The position numbers and the translations under genes were made by a program. Shown in pieces: positions 1-9,474 of a stretch of DNA of 29,067 nucleotides. The stretch lies in assembly GCA_015680685.1 (NCBI GenBank), contig MNCI01000957.1:18278-47344 (forward strand). Reading direction: 5' to 3'. The notes beneath the pieces are model-generated. The model was not told the origin of the DNA, made no database searches, and worked only from the letters and a program-made list of their open reading frames with translations. Every line of letters starts with the position of its first letter. The stretch's first letter is position 1. Origin of the DNA: Gnetum montanum. Taxonomy: Eukaryota > Streptophyta > Gnetopsida > Gnetales > Gnetaceae.

Positions 1-1060
1 TCTGTACTTCCCCAGCAAAAAGCCGGTCCCTGGGGCCCACAGACAACCATGGCTATAGTTGGCGTCACACATTGCAACTTTGGAGGTCAAAAAGCTTCAT
101 TTACACTAAGTATGTGGCGCCAACGTATACGCCTGGCATCTATGCTCAAGTACATCCCTAGCGTAGATGCTCGAACCCACAACGTATACACCTGCCAGCG
201 TAGACAGCCAACTCGCACGCCCGGTGTACGCACTTCACCTGTACGCTCGGCGGGTACGGCAAATGTTTACGCCCCGCACGGAATCTCCAAAGGCAGGATG
301 AAGGCAACACCAAAGAGCAAGGATTGAAGCAAGTGGGCATCCTTCAGCGTATACGCCCAGCGTACATGCCCAGCATTCACTAGCGTATATGCCCAGCGTA
401 CATGCTCAGCATTCACCAGCGTATACGCCCAGCGTACACGCCTAGCACAGCATCTTCACCAAGTTCACACATGCCCAGCACACCCAACGTATACGTCCAA
501 CGTATACGCCGACCTGAACATTTTGTACATTTCTAAAGTGTATGCACCCGGTCAACGCGCCACATGTCGCCTAACCCGAGTCTAGCGTAACAACCTGTAT
601 ATAAACCCCCATTTTCCACTTCACCCAGGTTGGTTAGCAAAATCCCGAAGCATACCAAAGAACATTTACGCTGTGCACAAGAGCTGAAACCCTCTTATGC
701 TGGAGAGCCCTGTATGCCGTACACACAATCTCTACGCTCCACTTGCCTTGCGAACCAGCCGAGTCATTCCTGCATACGCCGAGGCTTTTCGTTCGCCTTG
801 TGTTCCCTCACGACTACGTTAGACCGGTGCACTGTACTTTGACTCTGTAATACCATTGTTTACATTTGCTGCATAAGATTGTTTATAGTTTTACGTCAAC
901 TTGGCGCACGCATTCTGTTTATGCCCATTCATGCTCACGCTCTGTTCGCATCTGTTTTACGCCATTTACGCTTTGTTTACGCTCGCTACATCTTTTACGC
1001 ATAACCCAGCGTATAGCACTTTGCATACGCGCGGGGAAATCCTTGTCTGATCTGCATGCA
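1..1060. repeat. GTATACGC-rich palindromic repeat region in Gypsy-1
   Basis: Motifs of the form CGTATACGCC, CGTACACGCC, CGTTTACGC and CATACGCC recur through about 1 kb. The core GCGTATACGC is a perfect 10-bp palindrome and occurs exactly at 347-356 and 419-428, with variants near 125, 185, 383, 488 and 500. The region is more GC-rich than most of the window. Open frames here are short and antisense to one another, and I do not accept any as a gene. The segment lies downstream of the gag start in Gypsy-1, yet Gypsy-2 has no counterpart at the matching position. Confidence 0.7.
346..453. repeat. Three tandem 36-bp units
   Basis: The units are 346-381, 382-417 and 418-453, each holding a GCGTATACGC-type palindrome followed by a GCGTACATGC-type half. 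The period is exactly 12 codons, so both strands show a 12-residue repeat. On the minus strand the frame reads ACTLGVYAGEC-like units with one or two stops; on the plus strand it reads QRIRPAYMPSIH-like units. Whether it ever coded for protein is unclear. Confidence 0.85.
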
Positions 1061-1102
1061 GACCACCCAAGGTACTCTTCCTTCGTGCATTCCAACTCGC
1101 CC

Positions 1103-1432
1103 TCAAGCGAAGGCAGGGTCTTCTGTTCTCGTCCTGCGATCCCACGGTATCTGTTTTCCTTCCAGCCGGAGACCGACGATTTCAGGCGGTACAAGGGGTT
1201 CCTCGTCTCCAATTTCACTAAGGACATGGGGGACCTTGCCCTTCAACAATGAGTGTTGGCTCTCCTGCCTTAAGCCTCTCATACATTGGGCATCTGTGGG
1301 GTAATAATCCGTCATGTCAAAATCTTCCGCAACATATTCAGTGTAATAATCTTGCATGCCAATTTGTACCAAGGCACGAAAAAGCATGCGAGAGATTGAT
1401 CGATCTGAGGGTAACACGATGTTACCTTGCAA
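1103..1432 (-). pseudogene. Gypsy-1 gag N-terminal fragment
   Basis: An open minus-strand frame of 109 residues begins near the leader of Gypsy-1. Its pattern (a Ser-Ile-x-x-Met-Leu stretch, then a Leu-Gln/Met-Gln block, then a 'YYPTDAQCMRGL' segment) aligns with the Gypsy-2 frame at 16764-17030, which has 'GYHPIEAQCLRDH' in the same place. Nucleotide similarity continues upstream, around 1440-1510 against 17100-17165. That position, just inside the primer site and LTR, is where gag begins in Ty3/gypsy elements. No retrotransposon gag core follows before the palindromic repeats at 1-1060, so the gene is either interrupted or longer than the window shows. The assignment to gag rests on position and on Gypsy-2, not on a recognised domain. 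Confidence 0.55.
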
Positions 1433-1734
1433 ATCTCTCCATCACAGTTGTTCATCTTGATGGAGAATAAAAGTAAATTTGGGAATATACTCATTGGGAT
1501 GAGTATATGTCATCTTGTACTATTTAGGATTTGGCTGGTTTAGGTTATGTGTATGTTGCTGACTGTCTTCCGTGTTATCCCTAGGTGAGTTAATATTATG
1601 AGAAGAAGCCATTTTAATGGTGTGCTATTCACCGTTATATATGTTCTTATTTAACTAATTAACCCAAAGGTTCGTTAAGGCTCACAACAATGTGAAAGAT
1701 TTCCTAATGTTCTAATTGGCGTACAAACACTTAG

Positions 1735-1752
1735 TCCCCGGCAATGGCACCA
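1735..1752 (-). other. Gypsy-1 primer-binding site (tRNA-Asp type)
   Basis: On the minus strand this reads TGGTGCCATTGCCGGGGA. The sequence complementary to the 3' end of plant tRNA-Asp is TGGCGCCGTTGCCGGGGA, so there are two differences. It sits one base from the LTR end at 1754, as expected for minus-strand priming of reverse transcription. Confidence 0.88.
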
Positions 1753-2585
1753 ATGATGAGTGGTGAGGTACCCCTACACTTAACCATACGAAACGAGCCT
1801 AGCACACGCGATCCGGTCGAACTCCGTAGACTAAATGCCTAAACACCGCAAGAAACACTTGGGGTTAATTAATCGTTGTCTTCCCAGACTTACTTGTTGT
1901 TGTCATAGTGTATGGTTAAGTAAGTCCGAGGTATATTATTTTTTTGGTCTTTTTTGGTTTATCTCCTATGCTAAGGGGTAAAGGGTTGAGAAACTAAAAC
2001 TAACTCTAACTACAACACTATGACCTAGCGTCAGCATCCGTTCCCACTTTCCATACACACCCTGAACTGTGCAACTGTGGCTACCAAACACTAATCGTTA
2101 TTGGGATTACCACACGTAACGCACGTGCTTGAAGCGGTCGTACTGAGGCACCTAACTAATTTAAGTGTGACAAGCAGCTAATTCCTTGACTATCCATACA
2201 CATCCATAGATGCTTATAATCAAGTCGTACTTATCCCACGTTCTAGGAGGTAAGGGTGAGAGAATCTAATTGTGATGAGTAGCCGATTCCTTGGCTAGCC
2301 GTACACATTCGTCAATGCTCATAACCAAGTCGTACTCATACCACGTTACTAGGAAAGCAATAAATAACATTAAATAAACCTATCCATGCACTGCAAGGTT
2401 TTTTCCACAAAGCTCGTCTTTATTGTCGTACACAACTTACGTTCAGGTACAAAGCTGCTCGAATAAAGAACCGTTCACTTGGGGGACTTCTACTGTGGGC
2501 ACATGGAAAATATTCTATCTCTAGGGTGATCAATCTGCCAGAGCTTCGCTACCTTACGCCTAGGATGAGAAATGAGGGGAGTGCT

Positions 2586-2600
2586 GCCTCTTATTTATAG
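2586..2600 (-). promoter_or_regulatory. TATA box of Gypsy-1 LTR
   Basis: The minus strand reads CTATAAATAAGAGGC about 80 bp inside the LTR start. The Gypsy-2 LTR has CTATAAATATAGTGC at the equivalent place (3211-3225), so the motif is conserved between the two elements. It implies a very short U3 and a long R-U5. Confidence 0.65.
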
Positions 2601-2613
2601 ATTTGGCGACGGA

Positions 2614-2627
2614 CCGCGATATCGCGG
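2614..2627. promoter_or_regulatory. 14-bp perfect palindrome in LTR U3
   Basis: CCGCGATATCGCGG is self-complementary. It is followed by further GCGATAT / CGATATC copies up to about 2660. All lie between the LTR start and the TATA box, where upstream promoter elements would be expected. The Gypsy-2 LTR has decayed versions (ATCAAATATTTGATATC) at about 3245-3263. Confidence 0.6.
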
Positions 2628-2681
2628 CGGCCGCGATATTGCATACGCGATATCACAGCTTGTGCATATCGTGTCTCATCA

Positions 2682-3336
2682 ATGTTTTATAAATTTAATT
2701 ACCTACAACAAGAATGAAAGGTAGAGTAATTTAAGATCTAGTTTATCTACTACCTAACTAGCCCAACACAAGTACTCATTCCCACTTTCCGAACACATCC
2801 TAAACACGTATAGGGTTGCTAAGCTACCAAAATTTAAGCATTTCAGGGTTACCAAGTGCTGCATGTATGCTTGAGGTGGTCATGCTTGTGTTCATCAACA
2901 ACTAAAAATTAATTGCTTAATTAAAGCACATTGAAATGAAATGCATGAAAATAAAGTGCATGAATATTAGATGCATCAAGGAAACATTTAATCTATTCTC
3001 AGTGCTACAAGGATGATCAAAAGGGTTCATTTTTATTCCCATCACACTACTATGCTCAAGTACATCAGTGTTCAAACAAAGATCCCTACACACTCAAACA
3101 CCTATTGCGGGCACTCAGAAAATCTTCTAACTTTGCAGAAAACAAAATGCAAGAGCTTCACTATGCTATGACAAAAACTATGAAAAAATTCTTGAAAATC
3201 ATGAGCCTGAGCACTATATTTATAGGTTGAAATATACCTTACAATATCAAATATTTGATATCACAACTTGGGCTTCCACATCATGTATTTGATGTCAAGG
3301 CTTTGATATCAAACCTAGTAAAATGATGACTCATCG
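2682..3336 (-). repeat. Gypsy-2 3' LTR, partial
   Basis: This matches 23125-23594 closely (the shared block starts ATGTTTTATAAATTTAAT) and continues to the LTR terminus at 3336, where CTCATCG corresponds to the CTCATCA terminus. The rest of the LTR should lie left of Gypsy-1, outside the window. CpGs are almost absent. Confidence 0.85.
3211..3225 (-). promoter_or_regulatory. TATA box of Gypsy-2 LTR
   Basis: The minus strand reads CTATAAATATAGTGC, about 111 bp inside the LTR start, at the position equivalent to the Gypsy-1 TATA box. Confidence 0.55.
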
Positions 3337-3349
3337 TACCCCCATGACT
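3337..3349 (-). other. Gypsy-2 polypurine tract
   Basis: The minus strand reads AGTCATGGGGGTA directly before the LTR terminus at 3336. A short G-run beside the 3' LTR is the normal plus-strand primer of LTR elements. It is slightly degraded. Confidence 0.55.
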
Positions 3350-5429
3350 GAATAAAAATTTATCATTGAGTAAAGAAGAGGAGGAACAAGTTTCATACAA
3401 AATATTGAGAAGTATAAAATTATTAACTAACATACAAACTAACTCAAATGGAATAATAGCCTTGGAGTGCCAAAGTGTATAGATTTATAATCTTTTACAA
3501 AATTGGATGTTCATGATAATAGAAGTGGACACCCTAGATAAAACTAACATCCAACTTCTCTTGACAGCTAAAGAGCGAGAGAGAAGATCCAACGATCATG
3601 AACGGTTCGCATTGTGTGGTATTGTTGCAGCATCCTTGGTGAAGATAGTCTTGCTTCCAATCCATGCTTTTCACTGTAATTACAACAAAATCATGAATTA
3701 ATATGTAATGTGTAACACATAGCTAGTAAGTACCTTGTCTCATTAGTGGCTACACTTGGCTAGGTTGTGATTGTGATAGATTGTTTCCTTTAGGAGTGTT
3801 AGCTGGAAGACTAACAAATAGGATAAAATAGATAAGTGATCCATTAAATTTGAAAAAGTTCAAACAAGATGAAATGTTTGAAGAGGGTGTAAAAATTCAT
3901 AACAATAACTATAAAAGGATTCACTAAAAAATGTTGTGAAGATGCACACAAATGGATGTTATTGATGAGATAAACAAAAATATTTGATTGTAAGAGTATC
4001 TAAGGATAAAGAACTTAACTAACCCAACCAAAAGATATGCAAGTGGGTCATCCCCAAAGCAAGCACAAGCCTTTTATTGCCGTGGAATAACTTCAAACCA
4101 AGGAGTTTGTGGGCTTTGTGGATGATTAATGGTTACGGAAGGTTAAGTACAAAACCCAAAAGAAACCACCTAAGAATTTTGACACTTCAAACTAGGACAT
4201 TAAACAAGAACATGACACTAGCCATAAGGTGAAACATGAATAGCATAAATGAATGAGAGAGAGTGGAATGGAGTTCCTGATTAAAGTTACATGAAGTCCC
4301 TTGTGAATTTTATGGTTAAATGACTTGATAAGATCCATCCATAGTCCAGACCAAAACCAACCACGTTCAGTGACTTCGCATCACCATTCTAAGACTAGTC
4401 CACCACCCCCCTAGAACACAAGAGTGCTCCCACAGAAAAATCACCATTCCTTATTAGAGAAGAAAAGAGAAGTAGGAAGTGAGAAACGACCTTAGATGGG
4501 ACCTTTAGGCATGGGTAACATATCTTTCTAGTCCCATAACTAGTGCTTATAGCCTGTTTTTTTTGTCTAAGGGATGTGCTTTGAATTTCATTGGTTTTTT
4601 TTTCTTTGAAATGGGAATCACACCATGCAAAGACTTATTCATTTATTGTGTCTAAGGGGTGTGCTTTGAATTCCCATCATTTTTTTGATGAGAACCACAC
4701 CATGCACATACTTATTCAAATTCCTTTTATTGGTGGACATAGAATCGTAAGAAATCCATGAAAACACACATGCATCCAAGTAAGTAGAAAAGCACAAAGA
4801 ATACCAAATCCCTTTGAAGTTGCACCCTATTCAAACCTTTGAATCCTTTTTAATTTTGGAAACTACCAAAGTCACAAATTTGTCATAGTTTTGTTAATTA
4901 AAAAGGGACTGCACATTTCTAGAACAAGGAAAACCATAGAATTTGTTGATGGATGGATGTCGTGAACTCACTGCCTGTTGCATGAAAAGAAACCATGTCC
5001 TTACTATCAGTAACAAAATTCAAAGCTAGAGTCCAGACACTAATAATCAAATAACAACATAGTACATATCACCATTAAGCAACAAATTACCATTGTGCCT
5101 AGCACTTATTAACAAACAGTTAGAAAATCACACCAAAATAAAAGAAAATATAAAAGAAAGTGTAAAATATTTAAGAAATAAAAAATTTACTAATGATGTT
5201 GAAAAAAAAATTAGAAAATATCAATAACATGAAAACAAGAAGATGTAAAATAAATAATGTGTAAAAAAAGTTTGCAAAACAAAAAATGTGTAAAACAAAA
5301 ATAGTGAAAAATTGAGAAGTCACTTATGTAGTTAACATGAATGGCCATCTCCCCCACAACTAAGTTGAAAGGAGGAGATCTAAAATATGGAGTGTGGTTG
5401 TCCATCCAATGAGGCATTTGTTGTATTTG
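3350..5429 (-). other. Gypsy-2 3' untranslated region, about 2 kb, no gene seen
   Basis: This stretch lies between the end of the integrase frame and the polypurine tract. I find no recognisable domain on either strand; the open frames at 3507-3701 and 5211-5417 are short and unlike any family I know. It contains a tandem duplication at 4565-4730 and an A-rich, low-complexity part at about 5120-5310 with repeated GTGTAAAA-type units. A long 3' region after pol is common in plant gypsy elements. Confidence 0.6.
4565..4730. repeat. Imperfect 85-bp tandem duplication
   Basis: Two units start at 4565 and 4650, each opening GTCTAAGGGNTGTGCTTTGAATT and ending with CACACCATGCANANACTTATTCA. They differ mainly in the length of an internal T-run. 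Confidence 0.75.
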
Positions 5430-6640
5430 CTAGCTTATTCTAATGGAAAGGTTTGACTTGTTGTATGTTGACCAGCTATTTCTTGTCTGGGCCCTTACGT
5501 TTGTAGATCATCATGGCCCTCGAAGGAAAAGTTTCATAAATTATATAAGGTCCTTCCTACAACGTTTGAAAGTTAGTTTGATGAGGTACATATATGGGGT
5601 TCCAGTAGAGAACCTTATCTCCTAGTTGAAATTTGACTTTCCTGGTTTCAAGGTCATGGCATTTTTTATTGAATGCCTTGTGCAACTTATTAGATGATAG
5701 GGCCACCAATTGATTTTTGTCTAGCAAGTTGAGATTCATCAATCTTTCTTTTTATGCTAGACTTAAGTTAAGGTCGAGGTCCCAAGCTATTGACAGTGTA
5801 CAAAGCTTAGATTGAATAGGGAGTGTTGGTAATTTTCTGTACACAAGCTCATAGGAAGAGTAGCTTATAGGAATTTTTCATGTTGATCAGTAAGCCCAAA
5901 GGGCATCATTATGTTTCATGCTCCAATCTTTCCGATATTTGCTAATAGTTCTTGTTAGAATCCTTGTGATTTCCCTATTGGTAACCTTAGCTTACCTATT
6001 GGCTTGGGGGTGATAGGGTGCTGTGAGTTTATGTTCAACCCCCAAGTGTCGCATGAGCTTCTAAAAGGTAGTACCTATAAAGTGAGTTCCATTATCAAAA
6101 ATTAATGCACATGGCATACCAAACCTATTTACAACATTTTGTTGAACAAACTGAGCAGTAATAGAAGATGTATAGTCAATGATCACTGCTACTTCAACCC
6201 ATTTCATACAATAGTTAACATTGACTATGATGTATGTTTTTCCATTTGACATGGGTGTGATGGAATCCATGAAGTTAATGACCTAGATGTCAAAGGATTC
6301 CAGTGGTTAAATCCATTGTTGAGGTCTCTCCATTCAAGCAATCATTGCACCATCTCATTGGCATCATTCAAAAGAGCAAACATATTAGTGAGCATCCTTG
6401 AAGATTGTTGGCCAGTAGTACCTTGCCATCAAGATCTTAATGGTTGTGCATCTCCTAGCATAGTGGCCTTCACAAGGACCTTCATGAGAATCTTGGAGAA
6501 CACATACTTGATCAACATTAGGGACACACCAATGAACTAGGCCATCAACACACACCTTGTAGAGGTGTCCATTGATCTCCATGAAGCATTTTACCTAGTG
6601 AAGACATTGTTGTTTCTTCCAGTGATCCAACCCTTGTGAC
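5430..6640 (-). pseudogene. Gypsy-2 integrase domain, degenerate
   Basis: Integrase joins element cDNA to host DNA. Reading leftwards, the zinc-binding module is at about 6560-6385 (SHEG...GHYARR, then a YYWP segment and a C...CQ pair). The catalytic core is at about 6270-5830 and includes 'KTYIIVNVNY', 'IFDNGTHF' and 'TAPYHPQANR'. A C-terminal part (5742-5430) has 'NLLDKNQLVALS', 'FQLGDKVLYW' and a GPY-type 'EGPYIIYETF' module ending in 'VKPFH'. Catalytic residues are damaged: the first Asp is Asn (codon 6214-6216), the second Asp is kept (6094-6096), and the Glu is Lys (5986-5988). A stop replaces the usual Gln at 5992-5994. Several more stops break the frame. The changes are of the kind expected from C-to-T decay of methylated DNA. 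Confidence 0.92.
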
Positions 6641-6786
6641 ATCTCTTAGGTGAGAAGATAGGTGAGAATGCCATCATACCATTTAGGCTCATTGGACAAT
6701 TATTCAGTTATAGCCCCAGCAAAGAGGAGTTTGTTAGGAAACATATTAGATAGTGAACTTTCTTGCTCTTTATTGTCCCATCATAA

Positions 6787-7140
6787 TCAAGATAAGTGAT
6801 CAGTGACCACATTCTCAGTGCCCTTTTGATCTACTAGTGTGACATGGAATTCTTGTTCGATCACCAACCACCATATTACACGAGGGCTCACTGTTGGCTT
6901 CTTCATTAGGAAGCGGATGGCATTATGGTCTATGTGCATGAACACTTTGTATCTAAGCACATAATGCCTTAATGTTTCTAGAGTAAACACCACTACCATC
7001 AATTCTTTTTCTATGGTGATGTAGTTCTATTGTGCATCCACAATGCTTCAACTACTGCAGTGGATGTAGTATGGACATTTCTTGTCATCCATCTATGTAA
7101 GCATAGCTTCCAAGCTATAATTTGATGCATCCATCATAAC
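6787..7140 (-). pseudogene. Gypsy-2 RNase H domain
   Basis: RNase H degrades the RNA strand during reverse transcription. The stretch contains the expected order of acidic residues: Asp in 'MMDASNYSLEA' (about 7125), Glu in 'TIEKELMVVVF' (about 7010), Asp in 'FMHIDHNAIRFL' (about 6915) and Asp in 'VTDHLS' (6787-6805). A 71-residue open frame covers 6787-7002; stops lie further upstream, around 7020-7060. All four catalytic acids survive despite the frame damage. It follows reverse transcriptase and precedes integrase, as in Ty3/gypsy. Confidence 0.9.
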
Positions 7141-7289
7141 ATGAAATGGTCTAGACCAATTAGATGCTTGTAGGATTGGAGTTTCTACAAGTTTTCCTTT
7201 CAATGGTTGGAATGCTTGTTCACATTCTACAATCTAGACAAATGGAGCATCTTTCTTTGTCAACTCAACTAATAGTTTGCAATCTTAGA

Positions 7290-8055
7290 AAAATTCTCTA
7301 TGAATCATTGGTAATAGCTAGTATCTTTAAGGAATGAGTGAACATCTTTGAAAGTTTCTAGTTGGTAAGTTATTCCTTGAATAACCCTTATTTTTTTGGG
7401 GTCAACCTCAATTCTTGCTTGTGATATTCTATGCCCTAATAGAATGCCATCCTAGACCATTAGATGACTTTTTTGTGAATTGAGGCTAAGGTTTGTCTCA
7501 ATGCATCATTTTAGTACTTACTGAAGATGGTTTAGGGCTTGCTCAAATGTAGCTCCATAAGTGGAGAAGTCATCCATGAAGACCTCCATACCATTACCAA
7601 TTTGCTATTTAAAAATGCTCTAAACTAGGCATTGAAATGTAGTAGGGGCATTCCACAGACCAAAAGGCATCTTGTGATATGCAAAAGTCCCCCAAGAACT
7701 CATGAATGTTGTCTTGTCCTCGTCCTTTAGCATGATCTTGAATTGATTGTAACCATTATAACCATCAAGGAAACTATAGTAGTAATGCCTAGATATTGTG
7801 TCTAACACCTAATCAACAAATGACAATGGAAAATGGATGCAGACCTGCCACTTGCCATCTTTCTTTGGCACAATCATGAGTGAACTAACCCACTCACTAT
7901 TTGCAATGGGATAAATGAACCCTACCTTAAGGAGTTATTCAATTTTCTTTTTAATGATCTACTTCAGTTTGGGGTTCAATAATCTCTATGGCTGTCTCTT
8001 TGGCTTCATGGTTCGATCAGTGTAGATGCGATACTGGCATATCCTAGGATCAATC
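7290..8055 (-). pseudogene. Gypsy-2 reverse transcriptase, C-terminal part
   Basis: Reading leftwards from the element A insertion, the frame gives 'IDPRICQYRIYTDRTMKPK' (the conserved start of the gypsy reverse transcriptase), 'EWVSSLMIVPKKDGKWQVC', 'YYSFLDGYNGYNQFKI', 'GTFAYHKMPFGLWNAPTTFQ' and the active-site 'EVFMDDFSTYG' (FMDD at 7569-7580). The FLDGY Asp and the DD pair are intact. About 12 codons normally found between the 'VCI' and 'HFPL' segments are missing, at about 7842-7846. Stops occur near 7800 and 7610. The N-terminal part lies across element A at 13770-13990. Confidence 0.93.
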
Positions 8056-8060
8056 CTTGT
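8056..8060. repeat. Left target-site copy of element A
   Basis: CTTGT precedes the element; CCTAT (13765-13769) follows it. They differ by two transitions. Joining the flanks in the reverse transcriptase frame gives E-L-I-G-I-D-P, the expected gypsy sequence, which supports CCTAT as the original site. Confidence 0.7.
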
Positions 8061-8634
8061 TGGCACTTCCCCATTCCCAAATGATGTGATTGCCTAATGA
8101 AGATGGTGTCTCTTCATAACAAGTGTTATTGTCATCTTAACAAGACCTGAAAGCGTAATTGTGATTCAAACCCAAAAGGACATGTTGTAATAACCAACGT
8201 GTCTCTTGAGGTAACCTTTGGGGGTTTAACCTAAGGCATTTATACCCAGGGTTAGAGGTCATGTTGGCATGGAGTTGCAAAGCTTGGAGAGGTGAGTAAT
8301 GGAAGTCAGGTGAAGCAAGACATGAAGTGGACTGGCCATCCCTTCTAGTCGGGTTATAGGCCTAACCATGGTGGCAGTGCTAGATTGCCTCTAAGGGATA
8401 GATGCCAAAGGAAAAAAACCCCAAGGAACACTCTCGGAGCATGATCCAAATACACTTTTCTATATCAATAAAGCATTCTTTTATTTTCTTTTCTACATTT
8501 TTCCTATTATTTCCTTTATACATAATGTTGAATATCACTTATATTTTGCATTTGGTATGCTTTCTTCATATGCATAATGTTTAATATATCGTATATTTGA
8601 CATTTGCCATGACATCCGAGGATGGGATGTCACA
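8061..8634 (+). repeat. Element A 5' LTR (574 bp)
   Basis: It starts TGGCACTTCCCC, a mutated form of TGTCACATCCCC, and ends GATGGGATGTCACA. It matches 13190-13764 along its whole length, as well as both LTRs of element B in reverse. AATAAA at 8467-8472 is a candidate polyadenylation signal, conserved at 13596-13601. An open frame at 8402-8584 is a shadow within the LTR. Confidence 0.93.
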
Positions 8635-8636
8635 AT

Positions 8637-8648
8637 TGGTATCAAAGC
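8637..8648 (+). other. Element A primer-binding site (initiator tRNA-Met)
   Basis: TGGTATCAAAGC differs at one base from TGGTATCAGAGC, complementary to the 3' end of initiator tRNA-Met. It lies two bases after the LTR. Element B keeps the exact sequence. Confidence 0.92.
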
Positions 8649-9447
8649 AAACCATGAACCAAGGACCATTCAAAACCATGGACCGACTTCAACATGAATG
8701 TGATGATAAACCTTGAAGCCACAACATATGGAAAGCCATTGATCATCACTAGATGTACCATATATTTTTTATGCAAGTCAAAAGAAACCTTTCCATTGAC
8801 TTCACACACAATGGATCAAGAATCTAGATCATAGCAACCAACAAAAGTTTTTTTCATGGATATCATTAACAGATGAAGATTTGTTCACACCTCATCAAGC
8901 TTCATGAATTATAAGAGATGTTGGTAAGACAATGATACATCGGTCCAAATAACTCTTACGCATCTTAATATTATAATTATTAATTGATTAGGGTCATTGT
9001 TAAATTTCTTTCCAAAAAATTAGTAACCATGACCTGAATTGTTGTTTGTTGAAGTTTACTATCCAAGTAATCTAGAAAATTCCAAGTTACCATCTGTCAG
9101 CCTAAAAATGTCAATATAACAAAATAGGCTAGTTTGGTTCTTTTAAATCTTGAAAACTCAACTTCATTTTTGAACCCTAAAACTATGTTCAACATGTAGT
9201 ACTCATCGAGATGATTCCAACGGTAAAAATTTCATCTCAATCGAACTTATGGTTTGGAAGATATTGACATTTAAAGTTTTTTATTATGCATGCATTAAAA
9301 TAATATTAAATTATTATTTCAAAAAAATTCAAAATTTTAGGGTCTAGAATCAACCTAAAATTGTTGTTTACCCATACTGAACGTCAATCGTCAAGGTAGG
9401 ATGGATTAAAATAATAATATAAAGTTTTAAAAAAAACTTTTTAAGCA

Positions 9448-9474
9448 AGAGGTTGCGGGTTCAAAGCCAACCCC
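9448..9474 (+). other. tRNA B-box-like motif
   Basis: GGTTGCGGGTTCAAAGCC resembles the T-arm/B box (GGTTCRANNCC) of tRNA genes and tRNA-derived SINEs. A better copy, GGTCGTGGGTTCAAACCC, is in element B on the minus strand (21352-21381). No A box or tRNA fold is evident, so I do not call a tRNA. Confidence 0.35.

Larger units (their letters stand above)
1..2681 (-). mobile_element. Gypsy-1: Ty3/gypsy LTR retrotransposon, 5' part only
   Basis: This is a minus-strand LTR retrotransposon cut by the left edge. From right to left it shows a complete 5' LTR (1754-2681), a primer-binding site matching tRNA-Asp (1735-1752), an untranslated leader (about 1500-1734), a gag start (1103-1432) and a repeat-rich internal part (1-1060). 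Its LTR ends form a short inverted repeat (TGATGAG/CTCATCA). Immediately to its right, Gypsy-2 LTR sequence resumes in mid-LTR, so Gypsy-1 is inserted in the left LTR of Gypsy-2; ATGTT at 2682-2686 would be one target-site copy, with the other outside the window. The LTR, leader and gag start are related to those of Gypsy-2, so both belong to one family or close sister families. Confidence 0.85.
1754..2681 (-). repeat. Gypsy-1 5' LTR (928 bp)
   Basis: The LTR runs from TGATGAG at its left edge to CTCATCA at its right edge. The left edge abuts the primer site. The body is related to the Gypsy-2 LTR: both share a block reading TTCCCACTTTCC and a later block around GCCAGAGCTTCGCTAC / GCAAGAGCTTCACTAT. 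This copy keeps many CpG dinucleotides where the Gypsy-2 LTR has TpG or CpA, which suggests it is younger. Confidence 0.85.

Noticed and set aside
1-1060. CRISPR-like array
   Set aside because: The repeats are short, variable and without regular unique spacers, in plant transposon DNA.
49-1252. Open frames on both strands in the left 1.2 kb (60-128 codons)
   Set aside because: They overlap each other in repeat-rich DNA and show no domain; only the minus-strand frame at 1103-1432 has an independent counterpart, in Gypsy-2.
1754-3336. A single 1.6-kb LTR
   Set aside because: Homologous blocks occur twice in the same order, and a full LTR terminus lies at 2681, so it is two LTRs, one nested in the other.
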